Of a DNA stretch of 64,000 bases, positions 40,401-61,910 are shown piece by piece. Below the pieces are notes generated by a model, which was given only the letters and a program-made list of their open reading frames with translations, did not search any database and had not been told where the DNA came from. A program made the translations under genes and the position numbers. The stretch is from contig NC_064538.1 in assembly GCF_023856365.1 (NCBI RefSeq), positions 9,287,435-9,351,434 on the forward strand, written 5' to 3'. Numbering within the stretch: the stretch's first letter is position 1; every line of letters starts with the position of its first letter. The stretch comes from Brienomyrus brachyistius (lineage: Eukaryota; Chordata; Actinopteri; Osteoglossiformes; Mormyridae).

Positions 40401-42174
40401 AATTCTTAATACTAATATATAATTTGAAATGTGTATATGAATGTATGTATGACTGGAGTAATTTGGTTTAAGTGCCCAGGTCAAGGGTATTATAAGAACC
40501 CCCACACACTCTACATTGTCCCACTTTCATTGATACCTTTTGGTTCAGGGAACCTGCTGAATGGTACTCAGCTTCATTTGCTCTGGTGAAAATACCCAGA
40601 CATATAAGTGTTACTGTGAAGTGTTGCCTGTTGTGAATGTTGCTTTGAGTAAAGATCCAACATTAGAAAAATCTTGGTCTTCCCTAGACTCCATTTTTTT
40701 CTAACGCTGTGGATATGAATGAAGGCATTATGTTGCTATTGCAAAATGACTATCGATATCCTGTTACATAATCTATTTTGAAATCAAGGAAAGTTTTCCT
40801 CTTGTTCTGCTGTTACTTGTTTTTCACAAGACATATTTCAACACAGGCAGTGTCTTAAGCAGTGACATCACATTACCTCTTCACACCACAAGGTCCTCTT
40901 CACACAGAATCCAAGCACATTGTTCAGTCAAAAGGATCCGTCAAATGAAATTCTTTTTAACACTAAAGAAAACTATTTAAAATGTGAGGCCTACAGTTTT
41001 ATGAAAAACAATCCTATAAGCTTATTATTAAGCCTCCTTTTAATAAAAAAAAAATATATATATTTTTTTTAATCTGGGGACAGAAATTAATATATTAGAT
41101 GGTGAAGATAACATCATAAAGAATCTCGGCCATCTGACTGACACAAAATGTAGAAAGAAAAGCAACGCCCGATTTGAGCTCAGAATCTTGAAGCTACGTT
41201 GTACCTCTTCAATAGGTTTCATTATATTTTAACGTATACCATTCGTTATTTGTTTTGTAACTTATGTACGTCTGGAATATAAAGCAATTATTAATAAACA
41301 ATATGCTTAGCTTTAAAAAGATAAATTGCAATGAAAAACTAAACGAATGTATCTTTTTTCATAATAAACAAGACGGGAATATTTTATTTATAATATACAA
41401 TATTGTTGGTTTCTCAGTTTCTTCCTACTTTGAGTGATTATAAGCAGTCTGTGCCGGTTCTTGCAGGTTTGGTTGCTGTTTGAATTTTTCTTTATTGATT
41501 TCCTCAGTAAAATGTCCCATAAACCAAAAAGAATTTGCACCCATTCCTTCTTTCTGCAAATTCCCTATTATCTGTCACCGAATATTTTTATTCAGATCTA
41601 TGCATGGAACTGCCCCTATTATATGCTGTCTAATGAGTGACCGATTGACCTTCTTTCAAGGTGTGAGCTCGTCTGAGCTTTTTCACACCCACCAACATCC
41701 CACTACAAGGGGAAAGTTCACTCTTGATACAGATCTTTATTTCTGAAAGCCAAAAGAGGAAGGGAAAACACATATCTGGTTTTATTATATTACAGGCAGT
41801 GCATTTTGCTGACGAAAATAGTCTTTGGGAAATTGCATTGATTTCAGAAATAACGAAACCTTAAAGTAAAAATAGTAACGGAGGAAGAAAAGGAAATTTT
41901 CACACTTGCTTATATGAGGAAAGGATGATGCTACTTCTTGTCAGCATTCCCTAAGCTTCACCAAAGGTCAATCTACAGATCTTTGTGGCTGGAGTCTTTA
42001 GGAGAGGTGTGTTTATTTACCATGTTCAAATTTTTGATTAATTAACTGGGAAATCCAGAGGTTCCAAAACAGGTGTAGCATCCACCTGTATTCATATCAG
42101 CTCAACGTTCTGCTTCTTTGGCCGTTTGCCTGTTAGAGATTCAGCTGCAGTCCAACCAACAGTGTCCATTGGTT
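37451..42174. other. Intergenic region between hck promoter and rbbp8nl 3' end
   Basis: No gene supported. Contains a SINE (38683-39044), an LTR-like CT-rich stretch around 38180-38660, and AT-rich unique sequence from 39.1 to 42.1 kb. Confidence 0.65.
38683..39044 (-). mobile_element. Full-length SINE, minus orientation
   Basis: Reverse complement of the 28273-28630 family, from GGGGCGGCATGGTGGTGCAG at 39044 to the CCATCCATCC tail at 38683. Flanked by TGTTCTAT at 38675-38682 and 39045-39052. Confidence 0.82.
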
Positions 42175-53216
<11,042 letters not shown>

Positions 53217-53420
53217 GTCCGAGTGCTCCTCTATGGCTACCAGGGCGCCAAGACCATCTCCTCAGACTGGCACAAGGCAGGCAGAAGAGTCTGTGGAATA
53301 CAGGAGTATTCTGGTGGCATTAGTGCGTGCTAATCACTGGATAAACGTTTCAGATATTGAGAATGACTGAAACTGGCTTTACAAGATTTTCAAGGTAGGT
53401 GCCTTGGGCATAACTTATTT

Positions 53421-53451
53421 GCGTGTGTGTGTGTGTGTGTGTGTGTGTGCA
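53421..53451. repeat. (GT)n microsatellite
   Basis: About 14 GT units, upstream of the rbbp8nl first coding exon. Confidence 0.95.
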
Positions 53452-55673
53452 TGTGGGTATTAAGCTCCGGGAATGAGCAGACTTTCAAACTCTCAATCTC
53501 TTCCCACACCGCATGAATTTACACATATGCGGAACACAAAACAAGAAACAAAACATACTATTATACGATACTACAGTCATTTCACCAGATGCAGCACAGA
53601 GGGTGCTGATTTATGCATACAATTTAATATTTTTGTGACTAGACCTAATTCATAGGTGGCATGGCTTAGTCACCTGACTTGCCATTGAAGAATAAGACAT
53701 AAATCACATAGTTATGGCACACCTTCTGTAAATCTTTGCACAATGCTTTATGGCAGCCATTACAGCAATGCCATGAGTCCAGATTAATAACACAGCAACC
53801 TGCTGAAAGCACTTCTGTAACAAGAAACCACAAGAAACTCTAAGAATGGTGATCAATGTAGAAAACAAAACTATTTGTATGCAATGTGGGGCTTCTCAGT
53901 TATGAACATGGTCATGTATCACAAGGTTCATGGTGTCAATGGGATCAGGCCACCAAGCATTTTTATGTGAGCTGTTCTCTTCCAGCAAGTTGGGATATGT
54001 TAGCAGTCTGTAGCAGGAGAGCAGAGCAAGAGATGGCATGTCTGTGCCCTAACCCACTCCTGTTCTTCAGCCTTCCAGCTCGTCTAGCAACCCGAGGCCT
54101 GACTGACAGACTGTAGACAGTTAGGCAGCCGGTTAGAACAGGTTACAACATCCGATGGAAGGAGCTGTGGATGGATCCGTGATCAGGTGGCTGAATCAGA
54201 GGAACTGTAGTCGTGGATTTACATTATTTTTTGATTTATCCAGCTCTGTCACTGGAGAGAAGTGTAGGTATCTTTAGAGAACAAGGACAGCAGCATTTTA
54301 CTAGCACTCCCATTCACCAGGGGACAAGTAACCAGATACTGACAAGGCTCGCTCAGGGGAAAAGTTATAAAGACACGGAACTATGGCCCCGTGATGTGTC
54401 AGACATTGTGGATATTGGGGGACACCCACCCCCCCCCCCCCCTCCGATGTTCACAATAAATTACAGAAAGACCCTTTAAAGCAGCAGTGGGCTTCTCCCC
54501 CACCCTAAACATCCTTTTTCGAAAGGAGAACCTCAACACAAATGCAATTCTTGGAGAAGATATCAGGTCTTTCACATGTCATTGATGTCTGGGGAGTGTT
54601 GCCATTGAGGTTTGTGCTGTTCTTATGATAAATACTTGCAGGAATAGTACAAAAGCCACACAAAGCTAAACTTTGACACACAGATTACCAAAGGAATCGG
54701 AATTCATACTTCCGGTTGCACAGGCAGCTCAGGTATCAGTATAACAGGAAAATAATAAAAACAGGCATTGCTAATCTGATGCAAGATATTCATTAACCCA
54801 TACAAACTAGGATAACCAAATAATGCAGGAGGCATGCTGGTACGGCACAGATTGGCTATTTAAAAATTTAGGTGAAACATCCCTGTCATTCGTTATCCGG
54901 TCGTCAATTGAAGTCCAAGATGACTTCTTCCATGATGCGTTTGGAAGTGCTGAGTTGGGGAGAATAAAGTATACGTGCCAGGTATCCTAACATGAGTGTG
55001 GGAAAACAAGCTGAAACAAACTAGTCACATGAAGAGCGCACTGTCACAACATGCCTGCAGTTCTCCGTGAGGCTTCACGGTGCACAAAAAAATATCAATC
55101 ATGGAACTCCAAGATCAAGCTCATGTCACAGGTCACTTTCACTGCAGCCTGCCCCTGTGCTCTGTGTGGGACCCTAGACAGCTCATCCACCCAGCTGGGG
55201 GCTAGGGCAGCCCAAATGAGATCTGCCAATATGGTTACCTGTTCTGGACTATACAAAGCTCCCTGTGCATTGAAAAAGTGTAAAAACATTCTGTTAAGAA
55301 ACCATCAAGTATGTCAACACAGAGTACTGAAAAGCAATAGGGCTAAATGGACATTAGGGAGACAACTGGTTAATGACAGGGTCACTAAGGACATGTCCTC
55401 CATCTTCTGTCATTCTGGTGTATCATAACTCCATGTAGATGTCACCTTCGAATTGGTAACATCTTAACTATGAACTTCATGCAATTTCTTTGCCTTAAAA
55501 ACGTTACGGTTAACAAGTTAATTTTAAAGTTGCAGATCATTAACTTCCCCCTTCTACAGATGAATCAGTTATTCACTGTTCACCTCCTCCTGGCTCATCA
55601 CCCCATCTGAAAAGCCCTCCCCTCCATAGATCCAGTGCTGGACGGTACAAGGTATCGAGGACAGCGCACTTAC
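53452..55673. other. Region upstream of rbbp8nl without recognised features
   Basis: I see no gene or well-bounded repeat here. There is a C-run at about 54428-54442 followed by a purine-rich stretch. Confidence 0.5.
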
Positions 55674-55709
55674 CGAGCTCGAATGTGGGGTCTGTCGCCT
55701 TCTGGGCTC
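55674..55709 (-). other. Exon-like segment C (unrecognised)
   Basis: Flanked by acceptor TTTGCAG and donor GTAAGT; 36 nt, 12 open codons EPRRRQTPHSSS, phase 0. If spliced to 53290 the frame reads on for 17 codons and stops before the rbbp8nl ATG. Could be a 5' leader exon of rbbp8nl or of another gene. Confidence 0.35.
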
Positions 55710-55919
55710 CTGCAAATCCACAGCTCCTTTAGCTTCAGGGCGGAAGTCAAGAGAAAGACGGACGCTAGGTATAGCGAGAGAGAGAAAGAGAGAGAGAGGT
55801 GAAAAAGGGAAGCAACCCACACCCTCTGTCCCACCTAACTTGTGGTGAAACTGGTTGGAGCAGCGATCCCTTCCAAAGCACATAAACATGTGGTTCTGGC
55901 TGGGCACCCTTTTCACTAC

Positions 55920-55978
55920 CCTGGCTTTTCCAGTTCTGCAGAAATCTAACAAGACTGGACTAACCAGATCTGCCAGCA
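55920..55978 (-). other. Exon-like segment B (unrecognised)
   Basis: Acceptor TTCTTCCCTCCAG and donor GTAGTG. 59 nt, open as LADLVSPVLLDFCRTGKAR; starts in the phase left by segment A and ends in phase 0, matching segment C. No family recognised. Confidence 0.35.
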
Positions 55979-56078
55979 CTGGAGGGAAGAAGGAAGAGAA
56001 TAAAAACACAACTCAAACAGATGGAGTCCTCATATCGTCCTTGATGAAATGCTAATAGAGAGACAAAGCAAGCGTTAC

Positions 56079-56145
56079 CTGCATTGTATTCTGTGCTGTA
56101 CGTCTGTCCTTCCTTCACCCCTTCTCTGTATGAGCCAACCTTAGA
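56079..56145 (-). other. Exon-like segment A (unrecognised)
   Basis: Acceptor CTGCTGCCCAG and donor GTAACG; 67 nt, open as SKVGSYREGVKEGQTYSTEY then NA. No family recognised. Confidence 0.35.
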
Positions 56146-56271
56146 CTGGGCAGCAGGAACAAAAATTTATGAACATTCAAATAAAAAATACTTCTTTTTA
56201 CAGATACATTTTTTTCTGTAAGGTATGATGAACATAATACTACTGATAATTTAGAAAATTTATTAAAATGC

Positions 56272-56320
56272 CCCCGCGACCCAGCAGGATAAGCGGTTTG
56301 GAAAATGAATGGATGGATGG
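56272..56320 (+). mobile_element. Severely 5'-truncated SINE (49 bp)
   Basis: Only the last 49 bases of the SINE, GCGACCCAGCAGGATAAGCG to ATGGATGG, but with a perfect 10-base duplication ATTAAAATGC on each side (56262-56271, 56321-56330). Shows reverse transcription began at the 3' end. Confidence 0.8.
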
Positions 56321-57073
56321 ATTAAAATGCGCAGTTCTGATTTTGCTAAAACATTGTCAGACAATAGTGTAGCGTTTCATACTGAAAACAAGTCTATAGG
56401 CTATAATTTGCATGTACAATTATTAAATGTGTCATAATCACACAACATATCTGTCCAGATGTGTCCATGCATTGCAGTAAGCGCAGTGAGTTCCTGGTGT
56501 GTAATGCACTGGAGCATCCTGTCACGCCCTCTCTCAGCTGCAAATGATTGTAGAAGCTGGGCCGGCACTGGAGGAATGTTATGCACGAAGGAAGCATTTC
56601 ACCCAAAGCATCATTTGACTAAACAGATCCTTGGGCCTTTACTTGAGCCTCAACCCTGACCAGCAGTAAGGGTCCTGGAGGGGAATAGCATGTAATGGGG
56701 AAATCGCAAAATCAAGCATAAAATCCCATGGCTATTACAATGTTTTTACAGCCATTCGTAAGGTGTAACTGATATCTACCGAGAAACCCTGACTAACTTA
56801 AACCCTTGGTGGCTTCGTCCTACGTCGTTCTACGGCAGTGGTACTAATTAAAAGACATAAAGACCATTGCAACGTGTGTCACATATCCATCCAGCCACGC
56901 CCAGTAAATTCCTGCTCCACTTCCCATGAATACTATATATGCTGGTAGTTCATCAGCTGGATGCACAGAATAAAGCACCAAGTTTCACTAAGTGCTTGTT
57001 CCATGATTGTGATTTATGTGTAAGATTCGTGCTTGGTTTTCTGGTCTTTTTTTAAATTATTATTATTATTTTT

Positions 57074-57231
57074 GGGGGTGGCATGGTGGTGCAGTGGTTA
57101 GCACTGTTGCCTCACACCTCTGGAACCTGGGTTCGAGTCTCAAGGTTGTTCCCTGCCTCGTACCCATTTCTTCCAGGATAGACTCTGGACCCGCCCGACC
57201 CAGTAGGATAAGCGGTTTGGAAAATGGATGG
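57074..57231 (+). mobile_element. Internally deleted SINE
   Basis: Has the tRNA-like head (GGCATGGTGGTGCAGTGGTT, GGTTCGAGTC) joined directly to the 3' part (GTTGTTCCCTGCC...GGAAAATGGATGG), missing ~190 bases of the middle. Flanked by ATTATTATT runs. Confidence 0.78.
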
Positions 57232-57349
57232 ATTATTATTATTATAGTGTTTAGGATTTGGTTATTTGCTTTGTATACCTGTTGTCAACCTCTGCCCATA
57301 TCTGTACAGTATGTGTCTTTGTCTGGATGTACTGTATGTTTTTCGTATA

Positions 57350-58470
57350 CTATATGTACAAAAGTACGGGGACACACTATTTAATCATTGAATTCAGGTG
57401 TTTCATTCGGACCCATTGCCACAGATTTATGAAATCTAGTCAAAAAGTCAGGTTTATAAACATTTGTGAAACGATGTCCTACTGTCATAGGATGTCACCT
57501 TTGTGAAATTTCTTCCTTGCTAGTTATTCCATGGTCAATTGTAAGTGGTATTATTACAAAGTGGAAACATGTAGGAACAACAGAAAATAAGCAACTAAGT
57601 GGCAAACCATGTAAAGTAACAGAGTGGGGTTGCCAAGTACAAAGGCACATAGTGCGTAAAAATTGCCAGTGTTCTGTTGACCTGATAACTGAAGAGTTCC
57701 AAACTTCCTCTGGCATTAACCCCAGCAGAAAACTGTGTGCTGTTAGCTTCATGGAATGGGCTTCCATGGCCAAGCAGTTGCATGCAGCCCGCATGCAACC
57801 AAGTGCAATGCCATGCATCAGATGGACTGGTGCAAACCAAGCCTTCACTTGACTCTGAAGTTGTGGAAACGTGCTCTGTGGAGTGATAACTCACACTTCT
57901 GATGGATGAGTTTGGGTTTGGTGGATCCCAGAACATTACCTGAAGTGTGCCAACTGTAAAATTTGGTGGAGAAGGGATAATGGCATGAGGATGTTTTTCA
58001 GGGGTTGGCTTAGGCTCTTTAGTTTTAGTGAAGGGAACTCTTAATGCTCCAGCACACAGACATTTTGGACAATTCCATGCTTCCAACTTTGTGGGAACAG
58101 TTCGGGAAAGGGCATTTTCTGTTCCAGCATGACTGTGCCCCAGTGAAGAAAGCAAGGTGCATAACGACATGGTTGGGTGAGCTTGGTGTGGAAGAACATG
58201 ACTGGTCCACATAGAACCCTGACCTCAACCCCATCAAACACAATTGGGATGAACTAGACTGGAGATTGCAAGCCATGCCTTCACATCCAATCAGGACCTG
58301 ATCTCACAAATACTCTTCTAGACGAATGAGCAAAAAAAATCCAAAATCTTGTGGAAAGTCTTCCCAGAAGAGTGGCAGCAGAGTTATAGCTGCAAAGGGG
58401 GGGACCAACTCCTTATTGATGTCTATGGCTTTAGAATGGAATGTCATGAAATTTCCTGTAAGTGTAATGG
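57350..58470 (+). mobile_element. Tc1-like transposon copy, degraded
   Basis: Left end TATATGTACAAAAGTACGGGGAC is a Tc1-family terminal repeat; the body runs through the transposase to GCCTTCCCAGAAGAG-like sequence at ~58360. The right end has diverged or been replaced after ~58460; I could not find the matching terminus. Confidence 0.8.
57470..58400 (+). pseudogene. Dead Tc1-type transposase
   Basis: Broken by frameshifts and stops. First catalytic Asp is kept in WSDNSHF (57873-57893). The second is kept in QHDCAPVKKARC (~58120). In the third motif NPDLNPIKHNWDEL (58215-58256) the acidic residue that follows PI in the family is Lys, and a TAG interrupts just before it. Inactive on both counts. 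Confidence 0.75.
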
Positions 58471-59830
58471 CTAGCAGTGGTTTGCACCAGCTAAGCGCAA
58501 GTTCGATCTTAGCCTCCAATGGACGTAAACTGCCCCTACGTTCCAGTTTACACACTATTAAAAATAATTGGATGTGCCAAAAAAATAGTTTTATTTTTAC
58601 ACTACCTAAAAGTTTTAAAGATATATCGATATATTTTCCTACAAATAATGTATACTGATAGAGTTTATGTTGCCAAAGTTTGCCATAAAGTTGTCCTCCT
58701 GTAGCGAGTTTTGACAGATATATCTCCTGATCTGTTAATGCTACCTTACCAAAAAATGCTTCCGTCATTTTTGTGGACTGAAACTGAAAGCAGATGGTCC
58801 TAGAAATAATAAATAAGTAACAAATTTAAAAAACATGAACTAATGTAATGTAAACTGGCATTGCGACAGCCTGAAATACCTTATTAGACTGTTTTATTAG
58901 TGTTAGGACTACAGGTAGCACATCGATAGACCGAAATACTTTATCAGAGCATCCTACCATCGTAAAATACTTGGGTAGCCAATTTCAATGGACTAAAATA
59001 CTTCATAAGGATGTGCTGTCATAAATATGTGAGCAATACTGACATATTATATACCCTTCAGAACTCATGTCAGGTAATATGACATACATCTGATGGTGAA
59101 GTCTGATAAATGTATTTAGTAAAATATTTCAAATATCTCTCTCCCTCTTCAAACACAACCTGCCCCTCCCCCTTGCTCACAAGTCCTGCATGCAGTGACA
59201 AAATCAAGAAAGACACTGACAGGAGGAAAGCTAACGAAGAGGAGTTCATTAGTAAAATAATATATGCGGGTAGTTTATTTTTGAGCTATTTTTTCATGCA
59301 CATGTACAGCTGTCTGTTAAAAGTGTCTGTGTGACATTGGGGTCATTTGGCTCTGACTTGGAGCTGTCTGTTTGTTATCGTGGAAAAAATATCGAGATAT
59401 ATATCATATATCACCATTAAGCTAAAAAATATCGTGATATGATTTTTGGTCCATATAGCCCAGTCCAACTGGCAAGCTAAAGAAATACGTCACCCAGTCA
59501 TTGTTTCGCGTGAATCCTGTTTGTATTCACTGACTTTGTATTCACAGAACCACTGCCAAGCACCTGAAGTAAACATCTGTCCAACATCGCTACAAATTTG
59601 ATAAACATAGTACTGTTATAACAGACCTTAGCTGATCCGTATGGATCCCCCCCTATGTAAACCGTGAGTTAACTGCGAAGTTTAACCATAATAGTGTGAA
59701 AGTTTTATTGCTGTAGTCATTTATCATGTATGTATACTGGGACAAGGATTAAATGACGTAGTCGAGCTATGACTGTAGCTTGAGTTAGCTGTGCATGTAA
59801 ACGTACAGGCTAAGGAAGGCTATGGAAGTA

Positions 59831-60072
59831 TGGCAGGGAACAACCCAGGCTGGGGCACCAACCCATCGCAGGGCACACTGACACACCATCCATTCACACA
59901 TGCACAGCTATGGGCAATTTGATATCTCCAGTTAACCTCAGTGTGTTTTTGGATCACGTGGGGAAACCAGAGCGCCTGGAGGAAACCCCCTGGCAACACA
60001 TGGAGAACATTCCACTCATGGAACCCAGAGGTGTGATGCAACAGTGCTAACCACTCCACCACCGTGCCACCT
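59831..60072 (-). mobile_element. SINE, minus orientation, tail lost
   Basis: Reverse complement of the SINE from GGTGGCACGGTGGTGGAGTG at 60072 to GGTTGTTCCCTGCC; the ATGG tail and 3' end are absent. More diverged than the other copies. Confidence 0.72.
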
Positions 60073-60079
60073 TTAACTG

Positions 60080-60265
60080 AAAACCTATTTATTCTCACTG
60101 CCTTGGTTAATGTGTACGATGAATTATCTATTTTTTTAGATGTAGTTTTATTGTATTTTTGTAAATGCCTGTACTGAAACCACTATTTCCTTTCTGTACA
60201 GCACTTTCAGTAGCTACTGCTGTTTTACAAATGCTTTATAAATAAATTTGATTTGTTAAATTATT
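60080..60265 (+). repeat. LINE 3' tail
   Basis: CTGTTTTACAAATGCTTTATAAATAAATTTGATTTG is typical of fish LINE 3' ends (AAATGTGCTATATAAATAAA). Confidence 0.45.
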
Positions 60266-61089
60266 TTCCTTCCTTGATGAGCTTTACAGGTGTCTGCTGG
60301 TTGCTGAAGGAAGACAGAACGCTGGGCTCAATGCCCCACATTATATAGTTATAGGGGACAATGTCCCATTCCATCATTTGTCTGCAGTCATAGTGGTTTA
60401 GGGCTCATCCAAGCATGTCCAATGTATTCCTTCCTTCATATTCACCATTCCTCAGTCCTATTGAGGAGTTTTTTTTTTCCCACTGGGGATGGCCACTTCT
60501 TTACAACTGAATGCTGCTGTTGGACGCTATATGAATGAAGCTTGTAGCATAATCACAGAGTCTGACTGCCAGGGCTGAGTCTGAAGCATTTCCAAAATAC
60601 TCTACGAAAACATGGTCCAATATCGAGGGCAAGATTGATCAGGAAGAGTAGTAGATTTTGATTGATTTGATTCATTTCGCCGTGTTGGGTTATCTCAGTG
60701 TACTCATGTTTAGTCAGTGATGTTTATGGTGGATTACAATAAATATAACAAACGCTGGACTTAAATGCCCATAATGGGTTTTTCTCTGCCCCAGTGAGAT
60801 GATTGGTTAGCGTCTTGTGTGTAAATATCCAGTGAATGCTTGTATGTGTTACTGTTGTAATGCTTCATGTAACTGTTTGAGCGGATAATAAATTTTTTGC
60901 AGCATGTATTTATGCTCACGATTGGAGTATTGAGTTTGTCATTGAAAAAAAATTAGTCTTGTGAAATTACTCGTAGTGGTTTTGCAGGTTTTGTTGATTG
61001 ATGAGAGAATGTAGTTTACTGTTTCTGCCGCTGTGGTAAAGCAAGGGAGGAACTGTAATTGAAAATGGAATTTCCAAAAATCTTTTCTA

Positions 61090-61108
61090 CCCCCCCCCCC
61101 CCCCCCCC
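61090..61108. repeat. C19 homopolymer run
   Basis: An uninterrupted run of about 19 C. Similar shorter runs occur at 32151-32166 and 54428-54442; possible alignment or sequencing artefact sites. Confidence 0.9.
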
Positions 61109-61389
61109 GGTAAATGGTGTGGTGACAAGTTGTAGTTCTTGTAAAGAAAGCTAATGGGTGAGTATCGTAGAGGAGAGGCTGTGTTAGACAGACAGTGATG
61201 TCAGGTAGGCACTGGATTTGCACAGACCACAGGGTCATGCCTATGACTTTGACTTTTGAAGGGTACCAGTTCCATTTGCCAAAATTTGCACGAGTACATT
61301 GCAATACTTCTCTTCATCTACTCCATTTTGAGCTCTATAGCTTGGGGGGGGGGCATGGAGTCACAGCACAGGGTTAGCCCCTGGAGCTG

Positions 61390-61910
61390 GTAGTTAAGAG
61401 CCTTGCTCAAGGGTTCACAGACTGTTCTGCTGAGACCAGGGGTCTAACCAATGACTTTCTGATCACAGTCACAGGGACTTAGCCCTGACTTAGACTGAGC
61501 CACTCAGCACCACAAGGAGAGTGGTTGTTGCTACTCAGTTTGGTTGGTAGGGATATGTGCTATGGGGCATTATACGTGATATTTAAAAAACAGATAAAGC
61601 ACACATCTCCAGATTACTAGTGACTGCTTTTTCCCCTCTAAGTCTTTCATTGCTCTCCATCTCTTATCTCCCAACTGTCTCTTTTTCCCCACAGTTCCCT
61701 TTAGAAGTTACCAGACCTGGCAGAAGTATTATTATCTATTCTGCAGATGCTTTTATCCAAAGTGATATACAGTCAATCCCTAGACTAATTGCAGTTAATA
61801 GCCTGGCTCAAGGGCCCAAAACTGAAATCACACTGCTGACTCTGGGATTTTAACCAGCAACCTTTTGGCACAGGCACAGCTTCGTAAGCTGATGAGCCAC
61901 ACATTGCTCC
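61390..61910 (-). repeat. Two tRNA-headed SINE fragments
   Basis: At 61390-61510 and 61735-61910, both with GCTCAAGGG and B-box-like sequence on the minus strand (GGTTAGACCCC; GGTTAAAATCCC). Same family as 2650-2790; the second starts TGCAGATGCTTTTATCCAAAG, a common fish repeat. Confidence 0.55.

Noticed and set aside
55051..55428. 125-codon plus-strand frame
   Set aside because: No family resemblance, no splice context, and a Cys/Ser/Arg-rich chance composition.
57595..58276. Minus-strand frames of 205 and 83 codons
   Set aside because: Antisense shadows of the degraded Tc1 transposase, which reads on the plus strand.
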